64,000 nucleotides of DNA from Lycium barbarum. Lineage: Eukaryota; Streptophyta; Magnoliopsida; Solanales; Solanaceae. A model generated the notes under the pieces. It did no database searches. It was not told the origin of the DNA and was given only the letters and a program-made list of their open reading frames with translations. Positions 1-9,965 of the stretch are shown in pieces (position 1 is the stretch's first letter; every line of letters begins with the position of its first letter). The stretch covers positions 10,083,205 to 10,147,204 of the forward strand of contig NC_083345.1 of the NCBI RefSeq assembly GCF_019175385.1, written 5' to 3'. A program made the translations under genes and the position numbers.

Positions 1-759
1 TGCTTGTTCAAATGAACATTGCTCCAAGTTTATGGAAGGTATACTTTTCATATATTTTTTTATTCAATGATTCCCTCCTAAGTTAAGTATAGGAGGGTCA
101 GTTGGGTTGAATTTTGATGGATTAAAATGGACTGAATTACTAAGTGGATGAATCATTAATTTAAAATGAGTTGGGTAGAAAAGGCTAAAAACGGGTCAAC
201 CCATCCAATTCTTGCTAGCTTTAGTTTGTTTGATTTTTTTTTTTTTTTTTGTATTTATAACTTATTTAAGTACCTAATAATTTTTTTTATTATGACTATA
301 TATAACATATTAAACAAAAAAACATATTTTAGAAAATATCCTAACAAAGTTTCTCATTGGTCAATTTGAATTATATATGAGCGCAATTTTTAGATGGACT
401 GAATTTGGTGGGTCAAAATAGAATGAGTTAATTAATATATGGGTTAACGACCCACTAAAATTTAAGGTGATTTGATGGGTCATGTTTTCATATGCTAATT
501 TTATCATCTTATCTATGTTTGTCCCAATAAGACAAGTTTATGACTTACTTTTTTAACAAATTTTTACTAGATGCGGAGTTAATGAGCAGCTGCTTGGATG
601 AATGTTCAACAAAAGATTGCACCTAGCTAGAAAGGCATGTACAATTATGCTACTTGTTTACTAAAAGTAAACTAGAAAAATATATTACTATCTTGATGAA
701 TCAATTGTAATCAAGATTTATGTTGTCAAAGAAGTACTATGTCCAAAACTTCAAATAAT
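1..759. other. AT-rich intergenic sequence, no gene seen
   Basis: No supported coding region. The stretch has T runs around 233-250 and repeated words such as 'gggtcaa' and 'gactgaatt' on both sides of 110-480, which suggests a degenerate repeat. I could not define ends or a target duplication. Confidence 0.4.
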
Positions 760-773
760 CCTTCTTTTAATTT

Positions 774-989
774 TTTTGGAACTCCAGCATAACCCGCAGT
801 CGCTACATTCCCTGTCACAGCCTCTGCCCTTCGGGTGAGCACTGTATGCGCATTGGGTAAATCCCCCATTGTGTAATAGCCTACAAACCACACAAGGGAT
901 GTAAACCGTACTAGGCAAGCCCTATGCGACAAGCTCGACTCAGAAGGCATTGAGGGGGATCAATCCCGGGTCATCCGGGTGGATAACCA
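774..989 (-). mobile_element. TS-type tRNA-derived SINE (Solanaceae)
   Basis: On the minus strand the element begins near 989. It carries a polymerase III B-box-like word (GGGATTGATCCC), then a body I recognise as the tobacco TS SINE family, and ends in an A-rich tail next to 774. A perfect 14-bp direct repeat, CCTTCTTTTAATTT, flanks it at 760-773 and 990-1003, which is a target-site duplication from LINE-type integration. The 74-residue reading frame across it is incidental. Confidence 0.8.
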
Positions 990-1003
990 CCTTCTTTTAA
1001 TTT

Positions 1004-1393
1004 GCAACCTCCTTTACCATCTCTTTGTCGTCTTCTTCTAATAAAGAAAAATGTAGCAGCTAAGTTCTTTATCAATGAATGATGATTTGCTTTTATTTCT
1101 ATGAGGCAAAAAATTCAATATGGTGTAAAATAACCTTTTTTGACACGACAGCGGATGTCGAATATGGTGTCAATCAAACTTGTTTGATATAAGATCTGCT
1201 AATTTCACTGTTGCAAAAAAACTAATATACTTCTGATTTTTTAAAAATATTTTGGACTAATGTTTGTTTCCATTAAAGTGACAGATAAAAGGACGAGAGG
1301 AAATAGTTGTTGAGGAAAATTACATTTATACAAAAACTTATTCAGAAAGCAAATTAAACCTATACATGGAGAGTAAAATCAAACAGAGAAATT

Positions 1394-1451
<58 letters not shown>

Positions 1452-1496
1452 AGCAAAGGAAAGAAAAAGGTGTAATAAAGCAGAATCCAGTTTGCT
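1004..1496. other. Intergenic, with a 49-base A run
   Basis: No gene seen. It contains an uninterrupted A run at about 1402-1450, which lies 46 bases past the stop codon of the minus-strand gene that ends at 1497. The 3' UTR of that gene probably lies here. Confidence 0.5.
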
Positions 1497-1730
1497 TCAA
1501 GGGCTAACGCAATCAAGAATCATGGAAATTGAAGCTTCAGAGTAGTAATTCTCCAAAACTGTCAACTTCTTAAGTGACTCAAATCTCTTAATTAGGACAG
1601 AGTGGAAACTCCAATTTCCTTCCTTAATCTCATGCTTTTCACTAATTAATTCAGTTTTTGGATTCTTTTCTTCCACTTTTTTCTGCAACTTTGCGAATTC
1701 AGTTGTCCAGATATCTATAATACCAGACAT
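1497..1730 (-). CDS. Small plant protein of unknown function (77 aa)
   Basis: An intronless 77-codon reading frame. It begins MSGIIDIWTTEFAKLQKK and ends with SEASISMILDCVSP. This fits a family of short plant proteins I recognise, with an N-terminal MSGxVDxWTSELxxLxxK block and a C-terminal EASxxMxxDCxS block; I know no established function for it. The middle is charged (Lys/Glu-rich) and could be helical; no signal peptide or membrane segment is visible. A good TATA box (TATATAAA, 1807-1800) lies about 70 bases upstream of the ATG, so the start is well supported. The two terminal blocks are what make me call this a gene rather than a chance frame. Confidence 0.7.
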   Translation of the reverse strand: MSGIIDIWTTEFAKLQKKVEEKNPKTELISEKHEIKEGNWSFHSVLIKRFESLKKLTVLENYYSEASISMILDCVSP

Positions 1731-1799
1731 TTTTCTGCACTTTGCTTTATGTGTTTGTTTTTCTTTTTGATGGTTTAAGGAATTACTACAAAGTGACTG

Positions 1800-1807
1800 T
1801 TTATATA
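1800..1807 (-). promoter_or_regulatory. TATA box of the 77-aa gene
   Basis: TATATAAA on the minus strand, about 70 bases before the ATG at 1730. This is the usual plant spacing of TATA box, about 30 bases, then a short leader. Confidence 0.6.
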
Positions 1808-1814
1808 CTGGTGA

Positions 1815-2956
1815 AGTTTAGGGGAGAGATAAAGAGTCAAAAAAGGACTCTGAGAAAGTCGGTTATCTTGTTAAAAAGTTGCAGCACACATATTTCATAT
1901 AGTTTCAGTTAGACAGATTGACACATTTTGGTGTGCAGTTTCCTGTTTTTAATTTGATGGATGCTATAAACTATATACTAATAGTGTCCTAAAACTGTGA
2001 GTCAAAGTGGTATACGCTGCTCGTAAAAATTAACTCAGATGCCAGTTTGCGAACCACTTAGTATTTAATTTAACCACCATGGCACCATTTAAAATATAAT
2101 TATAGCTTTGATGGATACAAATACATTAGATAGGATTGAAGCTGTGGGTAAGCCTTGAAGAACATCTTATGGCTGTTTTTGAGTGTGATCCTGATCTCCT
2201 TGCTTTCCCTTCATTGGATCCTAGTCCAACTTTAGACATATGCATGCACATTACTTTTTAAAGAAATTTTAAGTTAAATATATACCGTCGAAGAAATTTT
2301 AAGTTATATATACCGTCGGTATAAGGAACTTTTTTACCATCAGGTCACCTTAATCAGTTGTAGCAGATAATGTCTTATTTTCAAGATTACAAATCCAATA
2401 TTTTAAGAGACTTACCCATAGATATCTTTTGGATGACTTGATACTTCTCGTTCATCCATCATGACATTGTCCCAGTGTTTTAGGGCATCCACTATAATAA
2501 CCTAGCAATGCCATAAATCTAGGGGTTTAAATGATTGTGTGATTGCTATATTCTCTACATTGCAATTCGATTTATGTCAAAATGTGTTACTTATAATCTT
2601 CTCTTGATGTGGGAATATATCTTCCTTGATAATACTTTCTGTAAATAAATCTTGGTTTTGAAACATGCTAATCTGTCGGGGCGAATGTACAAGTTAAGAT
2701 ACTGGTTCCATGTCACAAGCTCCATTCCCTTCTTTTTTTATTAACATTCAGATAAACTTGCGTGTACTTCGACTAATCTATCTAATACTTGCTACCTATT
2801 ACCAACACATACCGAGTAACTTTGTCCATTAAATTTTAGACATGAAAAGAACACCTAATGTTTTTATGTCTTAATATATAACTTCGGACAACGCCATTCT
2901 TGATGAAAGTTAATAGTGACGTCTCTGAAGAGAAGGCAAAACACTTTAATTTCATA
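1815..2956. other. Intergenic, no gene seen
   Basis: Contains a short tandem duplication at 2267-2320 (about 32 bp, built on GAAATTTTAAGTTA and TATACCGTCG). At about 2755-2835 there is a degenerate match to the Solanaceae SINE-like sequence seen better at 30265-30405. No open coding exon was recognised. Confidence 0.4.
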
Positions 2957-5900
2957 TTAATTCACCAAAGTAAAACCTCGTTTCAGATATTGCAAACAAG
3001 AAAATGGCAAGTCAAGAATATTCTCAACAACTAGAGCTCTAGACATGATAGTCTTCATAACCATATCCCTACTAGATTTTCCTAAACCTCTGCTCACAAC
3101 AAGAGATGTATTACATACCCAAGGCACAGACACTACATAAGCCAGACCATTGTTGGAACTCTTACTCCCTAACAAAACTTCTTTGTATGCTCGGCACACT
3201 TTAGAAACATACTTTCCCATCGGCAAAAGGTGAGAACCAGGTGGACTGAAATCAGCATCCCTGAAGTCTACATCTGAGTGAAGGTTTATGACAACGGTTC
3301 CATGCTCGGGGTGAAGTTGGTCTGCGAGAGCATTGAGGAAAGGAGAGTGTGGATCCCACAGGGCGTGAGGAAAGATATCTTCCCCGTCATAGGCATCGAT
3401 GAAAACTAGATCATAAAGATTTTTGTTCTCAAGGAGAAACTTCTCAGCATCTGATTCGTGTAATTGAAGCCTCTCATGAATGCCTTTCCATTGTACTTCT
3501 TCAATAGGATCAGGAATTGACTGTGCACGACTACCAGATGGGGTCATAACTGAGTAAGATGGGAACCCCATTGCTTGGACTGAGGCTGAGATAACCACAG
3601 GGTCAATTTCAGCTGTGTGCACTTCAGCACCTGATACATTGTAGTTGGGAAAATACCAGTACATCAAAACAAGCAAAAGCTAGTTTAGGAACAAGTGCAC
3701 GCAAAGTTTTCAATAACAACGGAGAGAAACTGAAGTCCTAAGAAGTAAACATGAGAATAGGATTTAAAAGCAGAGAACACATAGTTTCTCTTCTAGGTAA
3801 TCTGATATTCATATCTATTCACCAATAATACAAACAATCCAAGGTGTTCATTTTACAAGCATATTTTAAAAAACCATAGAGACCACTATAGAACTTTGTA
3901 ATATTTGTATTACTACAGTGCTCCAGGTTCTACTATTAGGAACAAAGTTTGTACTTCATCATTTACCCACATCTATGTGAACCAAACAAAAACTACCGGG
4001 ATGAATTTTCTCTGACACAGAACAAATACTTCATTATTTAGCTCCCTGTCCATGTGATCCAAACAAAACCTACAGACCAAAATCACAAGCATATTCAAGT
4101 TAAAAGGCACTCATTCTGTCATTTATTCTTCCACCAGACCTTGCATCCTATACATCTTGTAGAGAAAAATCAAGTTCCCCTATAAGTTGGAAGAATTCAG
4201 TCAGTATTATATTTGAGTTATCAGAGGGACCAACTATAATACAAGAAACACATAATCTAAAGTTTCCTATATCATCTTTTCCTGCATCATGTCATGTCAG
4301 ATTATATGCCTCAATACTTGCCTTCAAGATGAGATTTTACATCAAAAGAAGGAGCAATATGTGTCTTTAATATCAGAACCAGTGATAAGAAGGATTGGAT
4401 AATGGTTTCTCATTCAGACAATGTCAAAAGACACAAAGCCACCAGAAGAATGCTCAAATTCAGAGACTTAAAAGGGAGAAGAAGCAGGATAAAGCACTCC
4501 AAACCTTGGATTTTACTCGCCAAAAACAAAGGTATGCTTCCTCCACCATGCCCAATACATAAAATATTCATTGGTTTTCTCCCACAAACTGCACTTTCAA
4601 GATCAAATTTGCAAGATGCTATGGTAGCCAAGCCAGCAGAGACCATGCTCTTCACATCTGTGGAGGAGATGATATCAAAAAGATGCAACCAATGTGAAAG
4701 CATGATTATCTTTGAGGAGAACTGGACAAGTATGACACATTGAATAAGTTTTAGTACAGGATAAGGCATACTTTACCCTATTGAACCCCCCCCCCCCCCC
4801 CCCCCCCCCCCCTCCTCCCCCTCAGTACTTAAAGTAAAGGGATCTGACATGAGAAAAGTGCCCTGACATTCTTAATTCATCTCAGTTTTATTTTCAATAT
4901 CACTACCATCTTTACACTCGGTTTAACAAAAATTGAGATTCATTGCACAAGAAGAGAGAAATCATGCAAAGGAATTGGTGTAGGAAAGAGAAAAGGTAGC
5001 TGTAAGCTGAGTAACTTGTATATTCCTCTATGCCCTTTCTCATAGTAAAGCAGCAAAATTAATTCTCGATAACAAAGACCAGACCAGCTCAAGAACCAAA
5101 TGCAAAACTAAGAAAAAGACTTACTTATTTAGGGGGATCAACCAGCTATTGAAAAGATAGTACCATTTATCCGTTAGTTTTATTATTAGAGCATGCCTTG
5201 TCTGTCTCTCTATGTAGGAAATTAAGACACTAAAAGCTTACTACCACAAACAGAGAAAAGGCATATGCATCCTGAAAATGTTCTACATGCGAACCCTGAA
5301 TAGCTGATGTGCAAATGATGGACCAAAATTTAAAGCCACTATATTTTTTGGGAAAAGTAAATATACAGGTCATGCATTATACTCCTAGAGAAATCATACA
5401 TACAATTTATATGATCATACATTGCAAAGGAGCTGCAGAACAAAAATAAGATTGCAATATTTACATGGAACGGCGAGGCACTCTGCCTGTTGCATCAAGC
5501 ATATAGAACCAGGATCTGATTCCCTGTAAGCAGCCATAATTTTAACTGTGCTTTGGCGAGTCTCGTCGTTAAAGTGAAGATTACGCCATTGGTAACCAAG
5601 AATCCTGAAATTCCCTTTGTGTTCATGCCCTGGATATATCTTTTCATACCTCTTCTGAAGCCAATTCTCTGTTCTTGCCCAATAACAATTTTCCTGACAA
5701 AATAAGTCATTTTCTTATTTCTACTAATGATTGTAATAAAAATCCATTTTTAGAGGAAATATCACATCCCATAACAAAAACAACAACATCTCAATCCCAA
5801 ACTAGTTAGAATCAGCTAGATGAATCCTCAATATCCCCATTTCCCTCCATGTGAACTCCATTCCCATAATTTTGCATTCCAGAGAATTTTACGAGTGTGT

Positions 5901-7091
5901 ATACACACACACACACAGAGTTAAGAGTCCCACATCAGATACGGGATGGGTAATTGTCTCCATGTTTCAGAAGAAGAAAGTGGCGGAAATGAGAATGCTG
6001 CGATGGATGTGTGGGCACACTAGGAGCGATAGGATTAGGAATGAAGTCATCCGAGACAGGGTTGGAGTAGCCTCAGTGGAAGACAAGATACGGGAAGCGA
6101 GGCTGAGATGGTTTGGGCATGTGATGTCGAGAGATGCAAATGCCCCAGTGCGGAGGTGCGAGAGGCTGGCTAGTGACAGTTTCAGAAGAGGTAGAGTTAG
6201 GCCGAAGAAGTATTGGGGAGAGGTGATTAGACAGGACATGGCGCATTTCCTGCTTACCGAGGACATGACCTTAGATAAGAGGGTATGGAGGACTCATATT
6301 AGGGTAGAAGGCTAGTAGGTAGTCGCGTTTATCCTTTCTTACGAGTAGTTATATTGCTCTATAGTTTCTTGTCTCTTGATTTCTACGAGTATCTGTTGGT
6401 TTATAATGGCTTATTTACTTTCATTGTTTTCATTTTCATAATTGCTTTGATTTGTTTGACCGTATCTGACCTTTTCTTGAGCCGAGAGTCTTCCGGAAAC
6501 ATAAGGTCTGCGTACACTCTACCCTCCCCAGACCCCACGTTGTGGGATTCACTGGGTATGTTGTTGTTGTTGTATATCGACTTGGATTATCCTCACCCTA
6601 TGAGCTAACTTTTGGGATTGAGTTAGGCCCAAGATCCATTCTTTACACACTACTTACAGCACATGCAGCATTGTACTACCTTTATTATAGGAATCAAAGC
6701 CTTAGAACTATAACTTAGAAGCTCTCTTTAGCTAAAAAGGAACATATTTAACTATTTATCTTAGTTAGAACTTTGAAGTTGTTGAAATACTATACAAGAG
6801 TCAAGAGGATTGAGAAAAAATTACAGCCAAATAACATTGGGCCATCTTATATGTACAAAGTGTATAAAGGGAGAGAAAGAAGTGTACTGGTCGGGAAGAA
6901 GGGAAAGCTACAACAGAAACGAGGCCGTTTCCCTTATCGGAAAGTGATCGGAAAACAGTGTGTCCATCGGAGGAAGAGTTCCACCATTCAGATGAATAAA
7001 ACCAGTCGCCTTCATCTTCTATACTTTCTCGTATTGCTGTTGATAAACGCCTCAGCTGCAATTGCCAAATGCGTTTCCTTAAATTCAACAT
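2957..7091 (-). CDS. SAM-dependent methyltransferase, spermidine-synthase-like (4 exons)
   Basis: Four exons join in frame into a 419-residue protein: 7091-6888, 5693-5465, 4657-4505 and 3630-2957. All junctions are GT-AG, and the phases agree (0, then 1, then 1). Exon 3 has the SAM-binding glycine motif ([12 protein letters not shown]). Exon 4 continues with the acidic loop (AEIDP) and the [12 protein letters not shown] block typical of the spermidine synthase / METTL13 C-terminal fold. The substrate cannot be told from sequence; similar plant proteins are annotated only as SAM-dependent methyltransferase superfamily. I see no clear transit peptide, although the N-terminus is basic. The start at 7091 is the first Met of an open exon that runs straight to the donor. 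Introns are large (about 1.2 kb, 0.8 kb and 0.87 kb). Intron 1 has taken in an antisense RTE LINE tail, and intron 2 holds a 27-base C run. No disabling mutation seen. Confidence 0.85.
4786..4812. repeat. C27 homopolymer in intron 2 of the methyltransferase gene
   Basis: An uninterrupted run of 27 C, followed by a further C-rich stretch to about 4821. The host gene is on the minus strand, so its pre-mRNA would contain a G27 tract about 130 bases before the exon 3 acceptor. Confidence 0.85.
5773..5875 (-). mobile_element. SINE/LINE 3'-tail remnant in intron 1
   Basis: On the minus strand this ends in TTG/TTT-type repeats next to 5773 and contains a diverged copy of a tail common in Solanaceae ('ctagatgaatcctca' on the plus strand). 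Ends are not defined, so this is a remnant call only. Confidence 0.4.
5965..6575 (+). mobile_element. 5'-truncated RTE-clade LINE (reverse transcriptase C-terminus and tail)
   Basis: The reading frame to 6315 encodes the C-terminal end of RTE-type LINE ORF2, recognisable by [45 protein letters not shown] and a final RVEG-stop. A 260-base 3' UTR follows, with the conserved 'gtctgcgtacactctaccct' block, and ends in TTGTTGTTGTTG at 6560-6572. The catalytic reverse transcriptase and endonuclease are absent, so this is a dead-on-arrival insertion. It lies antisense within intron 1 of the methyltransferase gene and should be removed by splicing. Confidence 0.8.
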
Positions 7092-7773
7092 TTTCCCTAA
7101 AACCCTTTCTAAACCCTTCCACCGAAATTTCGGCTTCTTTTTAAAGGGTCAGATAAATTGTTCAAATTTATCTTACTATGGCTAGAAAATGTATTAATTT
7201 TATTCTTTAGGTTCGAGGGTAAATACAACTAAGCATGTGAGAAATAATATAGAAATAGCCGCCCTAGTTAAAGCATGAGCAATTTGATTCTTAGACAAAC
7301 AGAAACTAATTGAAAATCTTTCAATTAGTGTCTTACAATAAAAAAACAAGAGAATCAAAATAAGAAAATATTTGAGATGTTTCTTTCGAGAGCTTGATAA
7401 ACTAACTCATTGTTTGTCTCGATCATCACACAACTATTAGCAAAGTTGCTCTTCAACTAGTTGAGAGCAGGTCAAGTGCTTTATTTAAAAACCTTGCTTG
7501 TCCACTAATGAAATCTCGCTTCTGAGTATTTTTAATATAGATATATATATATATATATATTTAACATCTTTCTTGCATAATTTATTCTGTTTCTTTAGGA
7601 TGTCCCTGAGAGTAAATTACTATTATTATTATTTACTTTTTTAACATATATTCACGTTTATGCCAGATCAATAATATTAGTGTATAATATCATGTAACTA
7701 TGAATAATTACTATGATCTATTACGGCCTCATGGCCATGAAATATCTCCTTGGACGAGTCTGGTTATTTGTTT
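7092..7773. other. Methyltransferase promoter/5' UTR and intergenic sequence
   Basis: Upstream region of the minus-strand methyltransferase gene. It includes a TA microsatellite at about 7540-7560 and a TTA run near 7620. No coding exon was recognised. Confidence 0.4.
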
Positions 7774-7866
7774 GCCAAAATTGTCATAACACACCTCAAC
7801 TTTGCGGGGGTCCTATGACCCCCCTGGACTTATTTTTTGTGTATTATTTACGCTTTCAACCGGTGA
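7774..7866 (+). repeat. Left terminal inverted repeat of the MULE
   Basis: Matches the reverse complement of 17092-17183 almost base for base up to the word CTTTCAACCGG; one base differs in length in the 'gacccccc' run. Only about 280 bases separate it from the start codon of the GRF gene, so it may carry that gene's promoter. Confidence 0.9.
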
Positions 7867-8144
7867 CCTGGACTAGCAAGTGAAGCTACTCTCGTTCAGC
7901 GCGTAAGAGATGATAAAAACGATATGGACCAGTGTATATTTGCCACATGGCCGTCCAAATAACGATTTTAATTCCCCAAATCCAATATCAAAGCCCCTCA
8001 AACGGCTAGATCTTCTCTTCTTCCACATTGATTTCTTCCCCAAATTTTATGGTAAATTTCTTCTCTTTATGTTTCAATTCTTACCCAAGATTGGATTCTT
8101 ACAATTTCTTTCCCCAAATTTCTGATTAAAAATTCGGGTTAGCT

Positions 8145-8810
8145 ATGGAAGAAACAAGATTGGATTTGAATAAGCTTTGTATGGACAATGAAGATCCAAT
8201 GTTGAATGCGGAGGTGCGATGCAGTTATGGTGTGTTGCTCCCATTGAAGACTTCCTGGTCCGACAACAATCCCGAAAGAAGATATTGGTCTTGCCCCTGC
8301 TATGGTTCGAAGAAGTGTAAATTTTTTCGATGGAGGGATCTTTCCAAAGTTGATGAAAGATCGAAATACATTATTCCAAAGTTGGTGAACAAAATGAAGG
8401 AGATGCATGGAGAATTAGCTTCAAAAGAGAAGAAAATTAAGGAGATGGAAGAAGGATGTGGAAGTTCCGAAATTGCCGAGATGTTGAAAGAGATTGAAAT
8501 GGAAGAACAATCTGTCTCAAGTCATACGAAAATGAAGGAGATGGAAGAACAACCAAGTGTGATTAATCTGGGCGAAATTGAAAATGCAAAAGAGATAAAA
8601 TCAAAAAAGAAGGGGATCAACAACTTTAGCTCTAATTTGATTTTCACATTTTGTATCTTGTTTTGTTTTGCTGGTTGGATCAGTTGGTTAATGCGAGGAA
8701 ATGGTTCAACTTGTCATGGTGTTTCTTGTATTTTTGAAGTTCTGGGTTTAGTTTTGTGCTTGATTTTAGGTAGGCAGTGCTTGGGAAAATGTCTTTTGTG
8801 TTGTGGTTAA
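8145..8810 (+). CDS. GRF-type zinc-finger protein with coiled coil and C-terminal membrane segments
   Basis: An intact, intronless 221-residue frame. Residues about 26-63 form a GRF zinc finger: C26-S-Y-G, then NPERRYWSC (C50), C52, C58 and the FFRW ending. Family knowledge: GRF fingers bind single-stranded nucleic acid in several DNA-processing proteins. Residues about 80-150 are Lys/Glu/Met-rich and look like a coiled coil. Residues about 163-183 (IFTFCILFCFAGWISW) form a strong membrane segment, and a second hydrophobic stretch at 194-212 precedes a Cys-rich tail. The gene sits just inside the left MULE end, divergent from the nearest TIR and convergent with the B3 gene. GRF proteins of this layout are common around plant transposons. 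Whether it helps transposition or is a passenger cannot be told from sequence. Confidence 0.75.
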   Translation: MEETRLDLNKLCMDNEDPMLNAEVRCSYGVLLPLKTSWSDNNPERRYWSCPCYGSKKCKFFRWRDLSKVDERSKYIIPKLVNKMKEMHGELASKEKKIKEMEEGCGSSEIAEMLKEIEMEEQSVSSHTKMKEMEEQPSVINLGEIENAKEIKSKKKGINNFSSNLIFTFCILFCFAGWISWLMRGNGSTCHGVSCIFEVLGLVLCLILGRQCLGKCLLCCG

Positions 8811-9027
8811 TGCTAGTTAGGAACTACTTTTCCCTTTTCTCTTGTCTTCTGGTTAATGTATGTTAGGAAATCCTTTCTAGTTTTCTTTTGTTTTGTGTTT
8901 AATGTAAGTTCGAAATTGATGAATGAAATCCCTTTAATTTAGAAAGCAAAGGTGTTACATGTGCTCCAACATAAACCTTGCTTAAATTGAAAACACGGAG
9001 ACCAGTCTAATCTATTTCTATGATCTC

Positions 9028-9406
9028 CTATTTTTTTTCAACAAGGAAGTGTATCCGGTCCCTAGCAGCGTCATAGGCCTTGAAACACAATACATCCCCT
9101 GTCCTGAATCCGTTAGCATCTATAAATTCTTTCCATCCTTGATAGAGCCGCGTATGAGCACCAACTTTGTATTTCATTAAGTATGCACCTCTTTCAGAAA
9201 TTACAACAGCTTCACGGTCATTGTCTGGGAGAAATTCAAGAATGCTACTTGGAAGGATCTGCGGAAAAACATGTGATTACTAAAACTAAAATAACAATTG
9301 AAAATAACAAATAAATTAGATGAACACTTACGAAATCATCCTTGTCGACGTATGATTTGGTCAATTTTTTCTCAAAATAAGCTACTATTTTCGAATTAAG
9401 GCTCAT
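9028..9406 (-). CDS. Mini B3 DNA-binding-domain protein (2 exons, 101 aa)
   Basis: Found by reading the minus strand, since both exons are short. Exon 1 is 9406-9332 (25 codons, MSLNSKIVAYFEKKLTKSYV...) and ends at a consensus GTAAGT donor. Exon 2 is 9258-9028 and follows a TTTTTCCGCAG acceptor. Together they encode 101 residues. These cover a B3 fold: a KKLTKSYVDKDDF-ILPSSILEF opening, GAYLMKYKVG in the middle, then GWKEFIDANGFRTGDVLCFKA. The GW-x-x-F and GD-x-x-x-F words are the B3 signature. No other domain is present. It lies in the MULE downstream of the transposase, in the same orientation. No frameshift or stop is visible. It could be a captured host REM-type B3 gene or a long-standing element gene; I infer DNA binding only. 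Confidence 0.75.
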
Positions 9407-9965
9407 GTTAAAGGTTATGTAGAATGCTATTTCATGGTATTAGAGTGTGAGTGAAAGCCTATAATTATAATGTGTATTGCAATAAATTCCCCACTACTTA
9501 ACCCCTAACCACCTTAGCTGTTGTTGACCACCTTTAAATCCGGTCAAAATCTTGACCACAATTAGTGAGCAACATTAATTTCGTTCAAAAAGCTTGACCA
9601 GATTTGGTAAGCAACATTAATGTAGTTCAAATGCATGACCAGATTTCACTTGGTCCATAAACTGCACTTTTAAAAAGACCAGATCTGTTGGAACATAGGT
9701 TCCACATTCTGGACAATAAAAATGTGCACCAACAATGTCAAATAGAAACAGACATTCTGGACATTAACTGCTGAATCAACTGCTGAAAGAGACATGACTT
9801 AATAATAGAAACATACCTTGCTATATATAAACAATTGCACCAATATAAGTTTGTACAAAAGTAGTGCAATAGCATAATGTCACAAAACAAACATCTAAAC
9901 CATAGCTACTTTAGTTTGTTTATGAACTGCAAAAACTGCCAACTACCAACATATTAACACTACTT

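Noticed and set aside
5851..6315. 154-residue plus-strand frame as a host gene
   Set aside because: The text from [15 protein letters not shown] to RVEG is the C-terminal end of an RTE LINE ORF2, followed by its TTG-ending tail; the N-terminal third is fortuitous.
7774..7783. Clean 9-bp target duplication of the large MULE
   Set aside because: Flanks tatttgtttg and tatagtttg agree only with a gap and a mismatch, so I do not claim a TSD for this element.
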